A stretch of 39,624 nucleotides of DNA. Source: Planctomycetaceae bacterium (lineage in GTDB: Bacteria > Planctomycetota > Planctomycetia > Planctomycetales > Planctomycetaceae). The notes beneath the pieces were generated by a model that saw nothing but the letters and a program-made list of their open reading frames with translations, ran no database searches and was not told the DNA's origin. Position numbers and translations under genes: made by a program. The stretch covers positions 1 through 39,624 of the forward strand of contig PBMZ01000112.1 in NCBI GenBank assembly GCA_002722955.1, given 5' to 3'. Position 1 is the stretch's first letter. Every line of letters starts with the position of its first letter. Shown here one piece after another: positions 1-8,863 of the stretch.

Positions 1-70
1 GCCGAAAGCCTTGGCGGCTTCCGCTACAATTGAATGCTTTGGTTGTATTGAGAGTCCAGTGGCTCACCAA

Positions 71-103
71 AGAAGCTCGGCATTTCCGAAAAGCCGGGCT
101 TCT
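71..103. repeat. Intergenic hairpin repeat, copy A
   Basis: The arms AGAAGCTCGGC (71-81) and GCCGGGCTTCT (93-103) pair at 10 of 11 positions around a short A/T-containing loop. It belongs to the same family as the hairpins at 6676, 13116, 17331 and 22867. This copy lies upstream of the ABC ATPase gene. Its role is unknown because the preceding gene is outside the window. Confidence 0.7.
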
Positions 104-267
104 CCCATATTACTCCAGCCGACTCCCGGTGATTTCGGGAAACAGACTCCCGTTGCATTCCAATCGGACCGATTCAAGTTAAACTGGGCAGCACGGGCGA
201 AATTTCATGCCGCCATTTTTGTGCGCATTTCACGACGAGCGTGCGAGCAGACTGAAGGATTTCCGTA

Positions 268-2079
268 ATGCCACTGGCTGGACAAGTGGTTGACTTGCAA
301 AAGCACTACGACCTGGGATCGGTCGTCGTAAAGGCGTTGCGCGGTGTGAGTGCTGATTTCCCTCAAGGTGACTTCGTCGCCATCATGGGAGCATCCGGAA
401 GCGGCAAGAGTACGCTGCTGAATATCCTTGGCGGTTTGGACCGTCCCACTCACGGCAGTTATTTCTTGGGCGGTCACGACATCTCGAAACTGACCGACGA
501 CCAGCTCAGCGTGATCCGCAATAAGATGATTGGGTTCATCTTCCAATCGTACAACTTGATCGCTCAATACACGGTGTTGGAGAACATTGAAGTTCCGTTA
601 CACTATCGCCACGGATATCCGCGCATCGGCTCGCGCGAACGGAATCGTTGTATTGATTTGGCCCGGGAAGTCGGACTCGGCGATCGATTGGATCATAGAC
701 CGTTTCAGCTTTCCGGCGGTCAGCAGCAACGCGTTGCCATTGCGCGGGCGTTGGTCAATGACCCTCAGATCATTTTGGCTGACGAACCGACGGGCAATCT
801 TGACTCGAGCACCGAAGCCGAAATCATGGACGTTTTGAGCAGGCTGAATGCCCAAGGCAGAACGATCTTGATGGTCACGCATGAACCGAACATCGCCGAG
901 TTAGCAAGGCGAACAATCGTTTTGAAGGACGGTCTGATTGAGAGCGACACTCTCGCCGGAGCGCCTCGTCGAATTGTCGAGCCACCCGCGGCTGTCGTCA
1001 CCTCGCAACCCGCGCCGCCGCCTTCGGTCGAATTGTCGAATGTAGCCGCCGAAGCAGCGCCGCAGACCGCTCCGGCAACACGAGTTCCCGGTCGATTGAC
1101 CATCGAGCCGCCGAAGCCGACAGCGGCATCTGTCGAGAGCAGCAGCGCGACAACGCCACCGCCTCAACAACCAACGGCTCCTGAACCTGGCCGGCTAACC
1201 ATTACGCCATCGGCCGCAGCAACGCCTACGGCAGAGCCACCGAAAGAACAATCGATTTCGGAAGCGCCGCCTGAAACACGTGCTCCATCAACACCAGCAG
1301 CCGGTCGAATCACGATCGATTCGCCGCCTGAGCAAGCTGCACAACAGCGAGCTGTACAAACTTTGGCGCCGACAACAGGGACTCCGTCCTTGACCTCATC
1401 GATCTCAGCCGAGCCGGTCGCACCAAGTCCAGGACGATTGACGGTCACTCCACCAGCGGCAGCAACGACGGGATCAAGCCCTGCGTCAACACCGACCCTG
1501 AAGGGATCCGGGCAAGAATCGGATTCGAACGTTGCCGAGACAAAGGCAGCCTCGCCGAGCCCCGCGCCGGGACGTTTGACTGTGACACCTCAACCGCAAA
1601 CTCAAGCCAAGCCTGCCGAGCAAACGAAACCGCAACAGAAAACATCGGGCGCAAAGATTTCGGCTTCGTCCGAGTTGGAAAAACTGATCAACGTACCCAA
1701 GAAACCGGAAGCCCCAGCGAACGCAGCCCAAGACGTTGGCGACGTGACAACTGGCTCAGTGGCCCAACAACCTCAACCCGAGTTGGAGGATCGAGGAACG
1801 CCAGCGGCGCCGCGCGAGACAAAACCTGCATCGCCACCTCCCCCTCGGAAGCGTCCGACCAGCAGCATCCCAGACGCGCCTCCCAGCCAACCACCACAAC
1901 CTCTTGAAGGCGACAGTGATCCGAAGAAACAACGGATTACGCTGACTCGCGAGCAACTTGAGTCGTTGCTGCGACAACAACAGCTGATGCAAGAACAAAA
2001 GCAGCAGGCTCCAACGAAGAAGCCGTCTCAAGCTTTCTACCAGTTCTTGGCTGATCAGGACGCCCCCGACAAGTCGTGA
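268..2079 (+). CDS. LolD/MacB-type ABC transporter ATPase with long Pro/Ala-rich repeat tail
   Basis: Residues 1-235 form a complete ABC ATPase of the LolD/MacB/FtsE class, which powers lipoprotein extrusion or peptide/drug efflux with a separate permease. Visible motifs are Walker A GASGSGKST (41-49), signature LSGGQ (148-152), Walker B with the DE pair at 172-173 followed by PTGNLDS, and an H-loop in VTHEP. A typical member stops near residue 230. Here about 370 residues follow, rich in Pro, Ala, Thr and Gln and probably disordered. They carry five spaced copies of a (P/A)GR(L/I)T(I/V)xxP motif near residues 273, 305, 344, 387 and 433, and a final charged Gln-rich helix (RITLTREQLESLL). No permease gene follows, so the partner is probably upstream of the window. 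The ATPase call is firm; the substrate and the tail function are unknown. Confidence 0.93.
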   Translation: MPLAGQVVDLQKHYDLGSVVVKALRGVSADFPQGDFVAIMGASGSGKSTLLNILGGLDRPTHGSYFLGGHDISKLTDDQLSVIRNKMIGFIFQSYNLIAQYTVLENIEVPLHYRHGYPRIGSRERNRCIDLAREVGLGDRLDHRPFQLSGGQQQRVAIARALVNDPQIILADEPTGNLDSSTEAEIMDVLSRLNAQGRTILMVTHEPNIAELARRTIVLKDGLIESDTLAGAPRRIVEPPAAVVTSQPAPPPSVELSNVAAEAAPQTAPATRVPGRLTIEPPKPTAASVESSSATTPPPQQPTAPEPGRLTITPSAAATPTAEPPKEQSISEAPPETRAPSTPAAGRITIDSPPEQAAQQRAVQTLAPTTGTPSLTSSISAEPVAPSPGRLTVTPPAAATTGSSPASTPTLKGSGQESDSNVAETKAASPSPAPGRLTVTPQPQTQAKPAEQTKPQQKTSGAKISASSELEKLINVPKKPEAPANAAQDVGDVTTGSVAQQPQPELEDRGTPAAPRETKPASPPPPRKRPTSSIPDAPPSQPPQPLEGDSDPKKQRITLTREQLESLLRQQQLMQEQKQQAPTKKPSQAFYQFLADQDAPDKS

Positions 2080-2127
2080 CGATCTTTACGGCTGTAGTTG
2101 CGTCAACGACCTTAAGCGATTTTACTC

Positions 2128-2192
2128 GTTTAACCCGTAACCGTAGGCGAGGATTGTCTGGTTTGCTCCTCGCCTACGGCTACGGGCTAAAC
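2128..2192. repeat. 26-bp near-perfect inverted repeat downstream of the ABC gene
   Basis: The arms at 2128-2153 and 2167-2192 match at 24 of 26 positions around a 13-nt spacer. The two differences would be wobble pairs in one strand's RNA. The element begins 48 nt after the ABC stop codon. It has no clear T-run on the + strand, so it is an atypical terminator or a dispersed palindromic repeat. The sequence core is CCGTAGGCGAGGA. Confidence 0.7.
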
Positions 2193-2326
2193 TAGAAGTT
2201 ACTACCTCGTCACGTACCAGACCGAATTACCTAATAATTCTCGTCGAACAACGATATAAATGATGGGTGACTTCGCCCTTGATGACATCGTTGATTGTTG
2301 TCCGTTGAATCCTTCAGGTTGATCCC

Positions 2327-2791
2327 GTGTTACTTCGCCTTTTCTTACTATTTACGATTGTGCCATTGATCGAGCTGTCGCTATTGATGCGCGTCAGCGA
2401 AGAGACCAGTGTCTCGTTTACGATATCCTTGGTCTTGATCACCGGTTTCGTTGGTGCTGCATTGGCTAAGCGGCAAGGCCTTCGCACTTGGCAAAACATT
2501 CAGGAACAAACGGCAAGCGGTCGCGTTCCCGGTGGAGCGCTCGTTGATGGGCTGCTCATCCTGATCGCCGGTGCGGTGTTGATAACACCAGGAATCCTTA
2601 CCGACCTTTTCGGTTTCGCTTTACTGATCCCGCCTGTTCGAGAGATCCTGAAGGCGTACCTCACGAAGCGATTTGAAGCTCGCACGGTTGTGCAGACTTC
2701 CACATCGTTTCACTCGGCAACAACGCAGTCTTCACCAAGCGGACCGCAAATCATCGACGCGGAATTCACTCGCCATCCATCAGATTCCTGA
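2327..2791 (+). CDS. fxsA: FxsA family membrane protein
   Basis: This is a 154-residue inner-membrane protein of the FxsA family. In E. coli, overexpressed FxsA relieves phage T7 exclusion by the F plasmid, but its cellular role is unclear. Hydrophobic segments lie at about residues 2-20, 30-48 and 72-102. The conserved features VPLIEL, the stretch ending ITGFVGAALAKRQG, and the Gly/Pro-rich turn ITPGILTDLFGF are all present. A short polar C-terminus follows. The start is GTG at 2327; the next in-frame Met lies inside the first membrane segment, which supports the GTG. It stands alone between two unrelated genes. Confidence 0.88.
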   Translation: MLLRLFLLFTIVPLIELSLLMRVSEETSVSFTISLVLITGFVGAALAKRQGLRTWQNIQEQTASGRVPGGALVDGLLILIAGAVLITPGILTDLFGFALLIPPVREILKAYLTKRFEARTVVQTSTSFHSATTQSSPSGPQIIDAEFTRHPSDS

Positions 2792-2912
2792 TAGAACATC
2801 GCTGTCAACAAATCGCCGAAGTGACGCTCCTCGACATTCGTGCTAGAATGGTGTTTGCTTACCCGGTCGCAAGTTCGCGGCCCAGTAATCAAGCAATGAG
2901 GTGATCGAGCCC

Positions 2913-5067
2913 ATGTTCAGGCTGCGGTCAGTTGTTCTACTTCGACATAGTTTGTTGGCGATCGCGATTGGCTTCTTGCCAACAACATCCGCGCACTCCG
3001 CAGATTACGTGCGTGATGTGATCCCTGTCTTGACGAAGGCCGGTTGCAACGGGGGCAAGTGTCACGGTTCATTCCAAGATCGCGGTGGCTTTCGCTTATC
3101 GCTCTTAGGATTTGAGCCCGAGATCGATTTTCATGCACTCGTTCACGAGGATCGCGGGCGAAGGTTGTCCAAGAGTGCGGCTGCTCAAAGCCTCGTCCTT
3201 CGAAAGGCAACGGCCGCGATGCCTCACGGGGGCGGCCGTCGAATCTCGACCGACAGTGAATCCTACATCAGTGGATTGCCAACGGCGCGAGGAATTCGGA
3301 TTCGACACTTTCCGTGGAACGCTTGGAAGTCGATCAAGGCGACGTCGTCTTGACGGCAGAAAAATCGTTGTTCGCGCCGTTTGGTCCGATGGCAAGGTCA
3401 CTGATGCCACACCGTGGGCCTTGTACGAAGTGCGCGATGAGCAAATTGCTGAAGTCAACGAAAGCGGCCACATCGAAGCTGTTCGATCTGGCCGCACAGC
3501 GATTACGGTCACGTTCATGGGGCAGGTCAACGCCGTGACTGTCACCGTGCCATTTCAGACTCAAGCCGTTGCTGAGAAATTTGAAACGCGAACGTTTATT
3601 GATCGCTTGGTTGCCGCTGAGTGGAAGAAGGTGGGTTTGTCGCCAACAGCTCAGGCCGACGCTGCAACTTTTCTGCGGCGTGCTTTGATCGACATCACAG
3701 GGTCTATGCCGACCACGGAAGCAATTCGTTCATTTCTAAAATCCACCGACACCAACACACGCGACAAGGCCATCGACTCGCTGCTGGAACGGCCAGAATA
3801 CGTCGATTGCTGGTCCACGAAGTGGGTCGATTTGTTGCGTGTCCATCGCCGATACCTGGGCGATAAAGGCATGTGGTCGTTTTGGGGTTGGGTGCGGAAT
3901 GCTGTTCGCGAAAATCGCCCCATCGACCAAATGGCACAACAGCTTATCACGTCGAAAGGCAGCCTTTTCGCCAACGGCGCGACGGCGTTCTACTATGTTG
4001 ATAAACGCCCCGAAGAACTCGCCGAGACAACATCACAAGTGCTCTTGGGCATTCGGTTACAATGTGCGCGTTGCCACCATCACCCTTACGAGGTTTGGAG
4101 CCAAGAGGACTATTACGGTTTGGCGAATTTCTTCACACGAATTCAGATCAAAGACAACGGTGACGGCGCGCGATACGGCGGCACGAAGTTGTTGCGGCCC
4201 GTACCAAACATTCCCAAGGAACGACGACTGCGCATCAGGTCTCAGGCTCTCGTTCGAGCTTTCGGACACGATGCCGATCCCACGACAAGTAATGATGTCC
4301 GCGTCGAGCTTGCCCAGTGGATTACGAAATCCGACAACCCATGGTTTGCCCGCAATGTTGTAAACCGCTACTGGGCACATTTCATGGGGCGAGGGCTGGT
4401 CGAACCCGTCGACGATTTGCGCGCAACGAATCCGGCGTCTCATCCCGAGCTGTTGACGGCGCTGGCAGACGATTTCGTCAAGAGCGGCTATGACGTAAAG
4501 CACTTGATTCGACAGATCTGCCGTTCCAACACCTATCAACTGGACGCTGAGGTGGCGCCCAAGCATGACGTCGATGGTATGTTTTATACCCATCACAAGT
4601 TTCGGCGTTTGCCGGCGGCCGTGCTGTTGGATGCCGTTAATCAAGCATGTGAAACGAAGGAAGAATTCGACGGCAGACCTACCGACACACGGGCTCAATC
4701 GCTGCCTGATCCGCAGATTCCCAGTTACTTTTTGACAACCTTCGGTCGTTCGGTTCGCAACAGCCCATGCGAGTGTGCTTCGTCGAACGCACCGGATTTA
4801 ACACAAGCACTGCACTTGATCAACAGCGAGGAAATTCAATCCAAGGTCGCTGCGAAGAAGGGACGAGTTACTCGATTGACTTCTTCGAAATTGTCCACCG
4901 AGGAGATTATTGAAGAACTGTATCTAGCCACATTCGGGCGCTTGCCTAGCAAAGCAGAATCAAGAACGGCCAGCCAATTGATTACCGAATCAGAACCGTG
5001 GCAACTTGGCATTGAAGACTTCATGTGGTCGCTCTTGAACTCTACGTCGTTTGTCTTCAATCATTGA
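2913..5067 (+). pseudogene. DUF1549/DUF1553 (PSD1-type) cytochrome-like protein with Big_2 domain, two frameshifts
   Basis: The reading continues across three frames. Frame one (from ATG 2913, or GTG 2901) gives a signal peptide and a cytochrome-like segment with CNGGKCH (C49, C54, H55 counted from 2901). After one missing base near 3264-3270 the frame beginning QWIANGAR is used. After a second missing base in the A5 run at 3360-3364 the frame IVVRAVWSDGKVTDATPW runs open to 5067. Domains in order are a c-type heme region, a bacterial Ig-like Big_2 domain (about 3365-3550), DUF1549 with a second heme-like motif CARCHHHP (4063-4086), and DUF1553 (about 4290-5050). The family is typical of planctomycetes and usually precedes a DUF1501 gene; here a convergent sulfatase follows instead. 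Since about 1.7 kb is otherwise intact, either recent inactivation or sequencing error could explain the breaks. Confidence 0.82.
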
Positions 5068-5107
5068 TCGTAAAATGGTTAAACGAATAAGCCACGGTGT
5101 CGACGTA

Positions 5108-6658
5108 CTACGGCCGGCTTCGGCCCTGCTGAATGATCTGCGTCAATTGCTTCTTCAGCTTGGCCGTAATCTCCGGATGAACCTCCGCAACGTTGAATTT
5201 CTCGACAACGTCGCTCTTCAAATTGAAGAGTTGATACTGTGGCACTTTCTTGTTTGCCAACTTTTGCTCGACAACAACATTGCGGGCCGTCTTTCTGTCA
5301 TAACGATGCAGTTTCCAATCACCGGCAAGTAGCGCATAAGTCCCGTTGTTGCCGTTGTTTTGCTGCACCAAGTGATCACGCCCCCGAGCCTCTTTCTTTC
5401 CGAGCAATGCTCCCAATACGTTGAAGCTGTCCAGGCAACCATCTTTCGGCAGCTTCTGCCCTGTCAAGTCCGCAAGACTCGCAGCCAAGTCGATCGTGCA
5501 AACGACTTCCTTGCTAACACCGGGTTGAATGCGTTTCTTCCAACGTGTGATAAACGGCGTTCGAGTGCCACCCTCGTAAACACTGTACTTTCCGCCGCTG
5601 TAAGGTCCCGCGGCCCGATGAGAGCCGAGTTTCTCTAAGGCATCATCTTTGTATCCGTCGTCCATAACTGGCCCGTTGTCACTGCAAAAGACGACAAGTG
5701 TCTTATCCGCCAGCTTCAAACGATCTAGCGTCTTCATTAACTCGCCCACACACCAATCCAACTGCACGATGGAATCGCCGCGGTAGCCCAGCGACGTCTT
5801 ACCTTGAAATCGCTCGTGCGGAATTCTTGGAACGTGAATATCGTGGGACGAGAAGAACAAGAAGAACGGTTTGTCTTTATTCTCTTCCATGAATTCCACG
5901 GATTTCTCGACCCATTTGTCAGCGAGGTCCTCGTCACGAAATCTTGCCACATGGCCGCCGGTGTAGAATCCGATGCGGCTGATTCCATTATGAATGGTCG
6001 AGTTATGTCCGTGCGACCAATCCATCTTTAGTGTATAGCGGTGTGTCATCCCTGTCGGGTGATCCGGGTTTGGTTTCTTCGTGCCTACCCAAAGCGGGTC
6101 GTTGGGGTCAAGGTTCGGGACTCGATGATTGTGAACGTAAACCTGCGGAACTCGGTCGTTCGTCGTCGGTAACAGAAAACAGGTATCGAAGCCAATTTCG
6201 AGCGGCCCGGGTTTCAAGTCGCCATTCCAATTCGGGCCACTTTCGCCACCCAACCCAAGGTGCCACTTGCCGATGACTGCGGTCGTATATCCAGCACGCT
6301 TTAGAATCGAAGCAACAGTCTCGGTCCCCGGCTTGATGATGGCAGGTGCATTCGGTGGCGCGATGCCAGTTCGCTTGCCTCGAAACGCGTAAGTTCCCGT
6401 TAGCAATGAGTATCGCGTCGGAGTACATGTCGACGCCGAACAGTAGCCACTTGTGAACTTCAACCCCTCGGCGGCCAACTTGTCGATGTGCGGAGTCTTA
6501 AACGACTTCGCGCCGTAACAAGAGAGAGCACCATAACCAAGGTCATCAGCCATGATCACGACAATGTTGGGTTTCTCGGCGAAAGCAGATTGCCCAACTG
6601 CGAAGGCGATGGTGAGCGTAAGAAGGGACAAGATGTGCTTAATCATGTTGTTGCTCAA
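5108..6658 (-). CDS. Secreted arylsulfatase (formylglycine-dependent, S1 family)
   Basis: This 516-residue sulfatase hydrolyses sulfate esters outside the cytoplasm. A signal peptide of about 27 residues ends at SAFA. The metal-binding start NIVVIMADDLGYG follows. The activation motif C-T-P-T-R has its cysteine at residue 78, to be converted to formylglycine by a maturase not seen here. Further typical elements are GKWHLG, HDIHVPR and CSDNGP. The C-terminal subdomain is complete. The natural substrate cannot be read from sequence, though sulfated algal polysaccharides are usual for marine planctomycetes (inference). It faces the broken DUF1549 gene tail to tail with a 40-nt gap. Upstream lies hairpin copy B, separating it from the endonuclease-like gene. 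Confidence 0.93.
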   Translation of the reverse strand: MSNNMIKHILSLLTLTIAFAVGQSAFAEKPNIVVIMADDLGYGALSCYGAKSFKTPHIDKLAAEGLKFTSGYCSASTCTPTRYSLLTGTYAFRGKRTGIAPPNAPAIIKPGTETVASILKRAGYTTAVIGKWHLGLGGESGPNWNGDLKPGPLEIGFDTCFLLPTTNDRVPQVYVHNHRVPNLDPNDPLWVGTKKPNPDHPTGMTHRYTLKMDWSHGHNSTIHNGISRIGFYTGGHVARFRDEDLADKWVEKSVEFMEENKDKPFFLFFSSHDIHVPRIPHERFQGKTSLGYRGDSIVQLDWCVGELMKTLDRLKLADKTLVVFCSDNGPVMDDGYKDDALEKLGSHRAAGPYSGGKYSVYEGGTRTPFITRWKKRIQPGVSKEVVCTIDLAASLADLTGQKLPKDGCLDSFNVLGALLGKKEARGRDHLVQQNNGNNGTYALLAGDWKLHRYDRKTARNVVVEQKLANKKVPQYQLFNLKSDVVEKFNVAEVHPEITAKLKKQLTQIIQQGRSRP

Positions 6659-6675
6659 TCGAGAGTTTTGATATG

Positions 6676-6717
6676 AGAAGCCCGGCTTTTCAACAATTTC
6701 AACAAAGCCGGGCTTCT
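6676..6717. repeat. Intergenic hairpin repeat, copy B
   Basis: Perfect 14-bp arms AGAAGCCCGGCTTT (6676-6689) and AAAGCCGGGCTTCT (6704-6717) surround a 14-nt loop. It lies 24 nt past the stop of the minus-strand endonuclease-like gene, at the end of the upp-led operon, and just before the sulfatase start. A T-run follows on the + strand only, so a terminator role for the minus-strand operon is plausible but atypical. Confidence 0.8.
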
Positions 6718-6741
6718 TTTAACGTATTGAAGCGACTTCTA

Positions 6742-7929
6742 TTATTCAATTTCCACGTCGATCCAAACCAAGCGATGATCCGACGCTCCGACTAGTTTCA
6801 CGGCATCATCATTGGGATGCGGCCAAAAGACACCAGAGCCAAGGACCTTAAGGTTGTTGGACGGCAAGACGTAGTCGATCCGTAAGTTGCCCGCTGTGTT
6901 GTCCGAAAAGTCTGCGGTGTCGTACTTCGGATTTCCTTTATGTCCAAGGTTCTTGCCACCTTGGATTCGCGCGTGTTCGGAAGCGCCATCACTTGATGGT
7001 TTGCTGTCTGCGACTCGCGGATGGTTTAGCAATTGCCGAATTGGAAAATCAGTGCTGTCGCCATCAACGGGATCGGCATTTAAGTCGCCGGCGATTACAA
7101 ACTGGTCTTTCTCTGCTAAACCAGCAGGTTGCCCCTTATCATCTTTGATATAACCGCTTTTTGATGGCGAGATATAGTCGGCCCAAAACCGAATCTCATC
7201 ATGGTTGCGTCGACCGTTTCGGTCTTCTTTCCCATCGAAGACCGGCGGCGTTGGATGAGAAGCCAAGAGATGGATGGTTCGCTTGCCGACCTTTAATGGC
7301 AAATCCCAATGGCTCTTCGAGGACAGTCGAAACACTTCAAGGACATCGTTTGAGTAATACGGCTGCTTCGTCTTCGGGTTGATCGGTAACAAGGCACCCG
7401 GCATCTCTTTCCACAAGAACTTTTGAAACGTTCGGACCGTCGCCTCTTGAATCGGGAAGTTTGAAAGGACAAGCATCCCAAACTGGCCGGGATAAAAACC
7501 AAATCCAAAGCAATCGTTGGGATCCGTCGTCTTGCCGTTGGCATTTAGATCCTTGCCGCTTCGCACTCCGGTATTGACCGGGCCGGAAAAGTGCCATCTG
7601 TAGCGAAGCGGAGTTTGTCCACCTTGAGACTTCGCTAGATAGTTCTCTTGAAAGCTTTTGGCAGCCGCGCCGTCCTTGTCGTAATCGAATTCATTCAACA
7701 GAACGATATCGGGACGGACCCGCTGTAGGATCTCGGCGATCTTCTGAGCTTGACGGTTGTTCGGCGACTTCAGATCGTCAACCAACTGACCACTCTGGCG
7801 GCGATTCAATGAGACGTTAAAAGTGGCAATGCGGACCTTATCATCATCAGCTTGAACAGCATTCACGCTGAGAACAATCAGAGTAAACGTGACGAACAAG
7901 CGTTGAAGGCTTTGAGTGTGATTGGTCAT
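6742..7929 (-). CDS. Secreted endonuclease/exonuclease/phosphatase (EEP) family protein
   Basis: This 395-residue protein carries an N-terminal signal peptide ending near NAVQA and the DNase I-like EEP fold, which covers nucleases, inositol phosphatases and sphingomyelinases. Catalytic motifs appear in order: RIATFNVSLNR, LNEFDYD (metal-binding Glu), HPTPPVFDG, IAGDLNADP (GDxN) and the final SDHRLVW. Its start lies 11 nt after the mazG stop, so it is probably the last gene of the upp-nucleoside transporter-mazG operon. That context suggests extracytoplasmic nucleic acid or nucleotide degradation feeding the nucleoside importer (inference). A phosphatase or phospholipase role cannot be excluded from motifs alone. 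Confidence 0.88.
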   Translation of the reverse strand: MTNHTQSLQRLFVTFTLIVLSVNAVQADDDKVRIATFNVSLNRRQSGQLVDDLKSPNNRQAQKIAEILQRVRPDIVLLNEFDYDKDGAAAKSFQENYLAKSQGGQTPLRYRWHFSGPVNTGVRSGKDLNANGKTTDPNDCFGFGFYPGQFGMLVLSNFPIQEATVRTFQKFLWKEMPGALLPINPKTKQPYYSNDVLEVFRLSSKSHWDLPLKVGKRTIHLLASHPTPPVFDGKEDRNGRRNHDEIRFWADYISPSKSGYIKDDKGQPAGLAEKDQFVIAGDLNADPVDGDSTDFPIRQLLNHPRVADSKPSSDGASEHARIQGGKNLGHKGNPKYDTADFSDNTAGNLRIDYVLPSNNLKVLGSGVFWPHPNDDAVKLVGASDHRLVWIDVEIE

Positions 7930-7940
7930 GTTTCGCTTCG

Positions 7941-8798
7941 TTATTCTTCGTCAGCCGCTGACTCGGCTTGCTTGCCTTCTTGGTACAGGTCTTCCATCTC
8001 TTGTAGTGTGGCCTCATCAATGGAGCGACCTTCCGCCTTGAGGCCTTCCTCGATGTACTCGAACCGTCTTTGGAATTTCCGGTTGCTACGCCGCAAAGCT
8101 TCTTCGGGATTGATGCCCCAGCGTCGAGCTATATTGGCTAGTACGAAGAGTACATCACCAAGCTCGTCTTCAACACGATCCTTTTGATCGCTGTCTTCAA
8201 TGGGCGTGTCGGGCGTTGGCTCGACATCGACCGAGGCGGGAATCTTGGGAACATTGCCGTGCGAGAACAACTCCGCTGTCAGCTCGGCGAATTCCTCGCG
8301 AAGCTTATCAAACAACATTGCTCGATGTGGAAAGTCGTAGCCAACTCGAGCCGCTCGCGCGGTGATCCGGGCCGCTCGCGCCAATGCCGGAAGTTCTGCG
8401 GGGATACCTTCCAAAGTGGATTCGCGTCTTTTTTCGCTCTTCTTGGCCTGGTCCCAATGTTGGCTAACTTGCTCTGACGTTTCGGCGTGTTCTTCACCGA
8501 ACACGTGAGGATGTCGACGGAGCATTTTGTCCGCGAGCCCCTCGACCACGTCCAATAAACTGAAGCGTCCTTCATCCGCTCCGATTTGCGAATCCAAGAT
8601 GACTTGCAGCAACACATCCCCCAGCTCTTCAACGATCGCCGCATCGTCACCCGAGTCTATTGCTTCTAACAGCTCATAGGTTTCTTCCAGCGTGTACGGC
8701 TTGATCGTTTCCAGAGTTTGCTTGCGGTCCCACGGACAACCTTCCGGAGACCGAAGCTTCGCCACGACATCACACAGGCGGCGAAACGCCGGCCCCAT
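7941..8798 (-). CDS. mazG: MazG nucleoside triphosphate pyrophosphohydrolase
   Basis: MazG hydrolyses (d)NTPs to the monophosphate and pyrophosphate and so cleans the nucleotide pool. The first MazG domain shows CPWDRKQT, the EETYE Glu cluster and EELGD; the second has KLREEFAEL and the second metal site [10 protein letters not shown]. The protein ends with a Glu-rich tail. From ATG 8798 it has 285 residues, near the 263 of E. coli MazG. The frame stays open upstream. TTG at 8867, overlapping the transporter stop as TTGA with a GGGGG stretch before it, and ATG at 8903, inside the transporter gene, are alternatives. The conserved domain begins at [15 protein letters not shown], which supports 8798 or 8867. 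It follows the transporter in a tight operon. Confidence 0.92.
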   Translation of the reverse strand: MGPAFRRLCDVVAKLRSPEGCPWDRKQTLETIKPYTLEETYELLEAIDSGDDAAIVEELGDVLLQVILDSQIGADEGRFSLLDVVEGLADKMLRRHPHVFGEEHAETSEQVSQHWDQAKKSEKRRESTLEGIPAELPALARAARITARAARVGYDFPHRAMLFDKLREEFAELTAELFSHGNVPKIPASVDVEPTPDTPIEDSDQKDRVEDELGDVLFVLANIARRWGINPEEALRRSNRKFQRRFEYIEEGLKAEGRSIDEATLQEMEDLYQEGKQAESAADEE

Positions 8799-8863
8799 CA
8801 ACTCCGGATCGGGTGGCGTACCTGGTTGAGGCGATGTTGCATCCAATGGCTGACGGCTTTCGT

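Noticed and set aside
205..567. Antisense open frame over the ABC ATPase start
   Set aside because: It overlaps the firmly assigned Walker A region on the other strand and has no recognisable domain.
3356..3366. Programmed frameshift in the DUF1549 gene
   Set aside because: A second independent frameshift lies about 95 nt upstream and there is no slippery heptamer with a downstream structure; damage or sequencing error is simpler.
5108..6658. Sulfatase paired with a broken DUF1549 gene as a single catabolic operon
   Set aside because: The two genes are convergent and cannot share a transcript.
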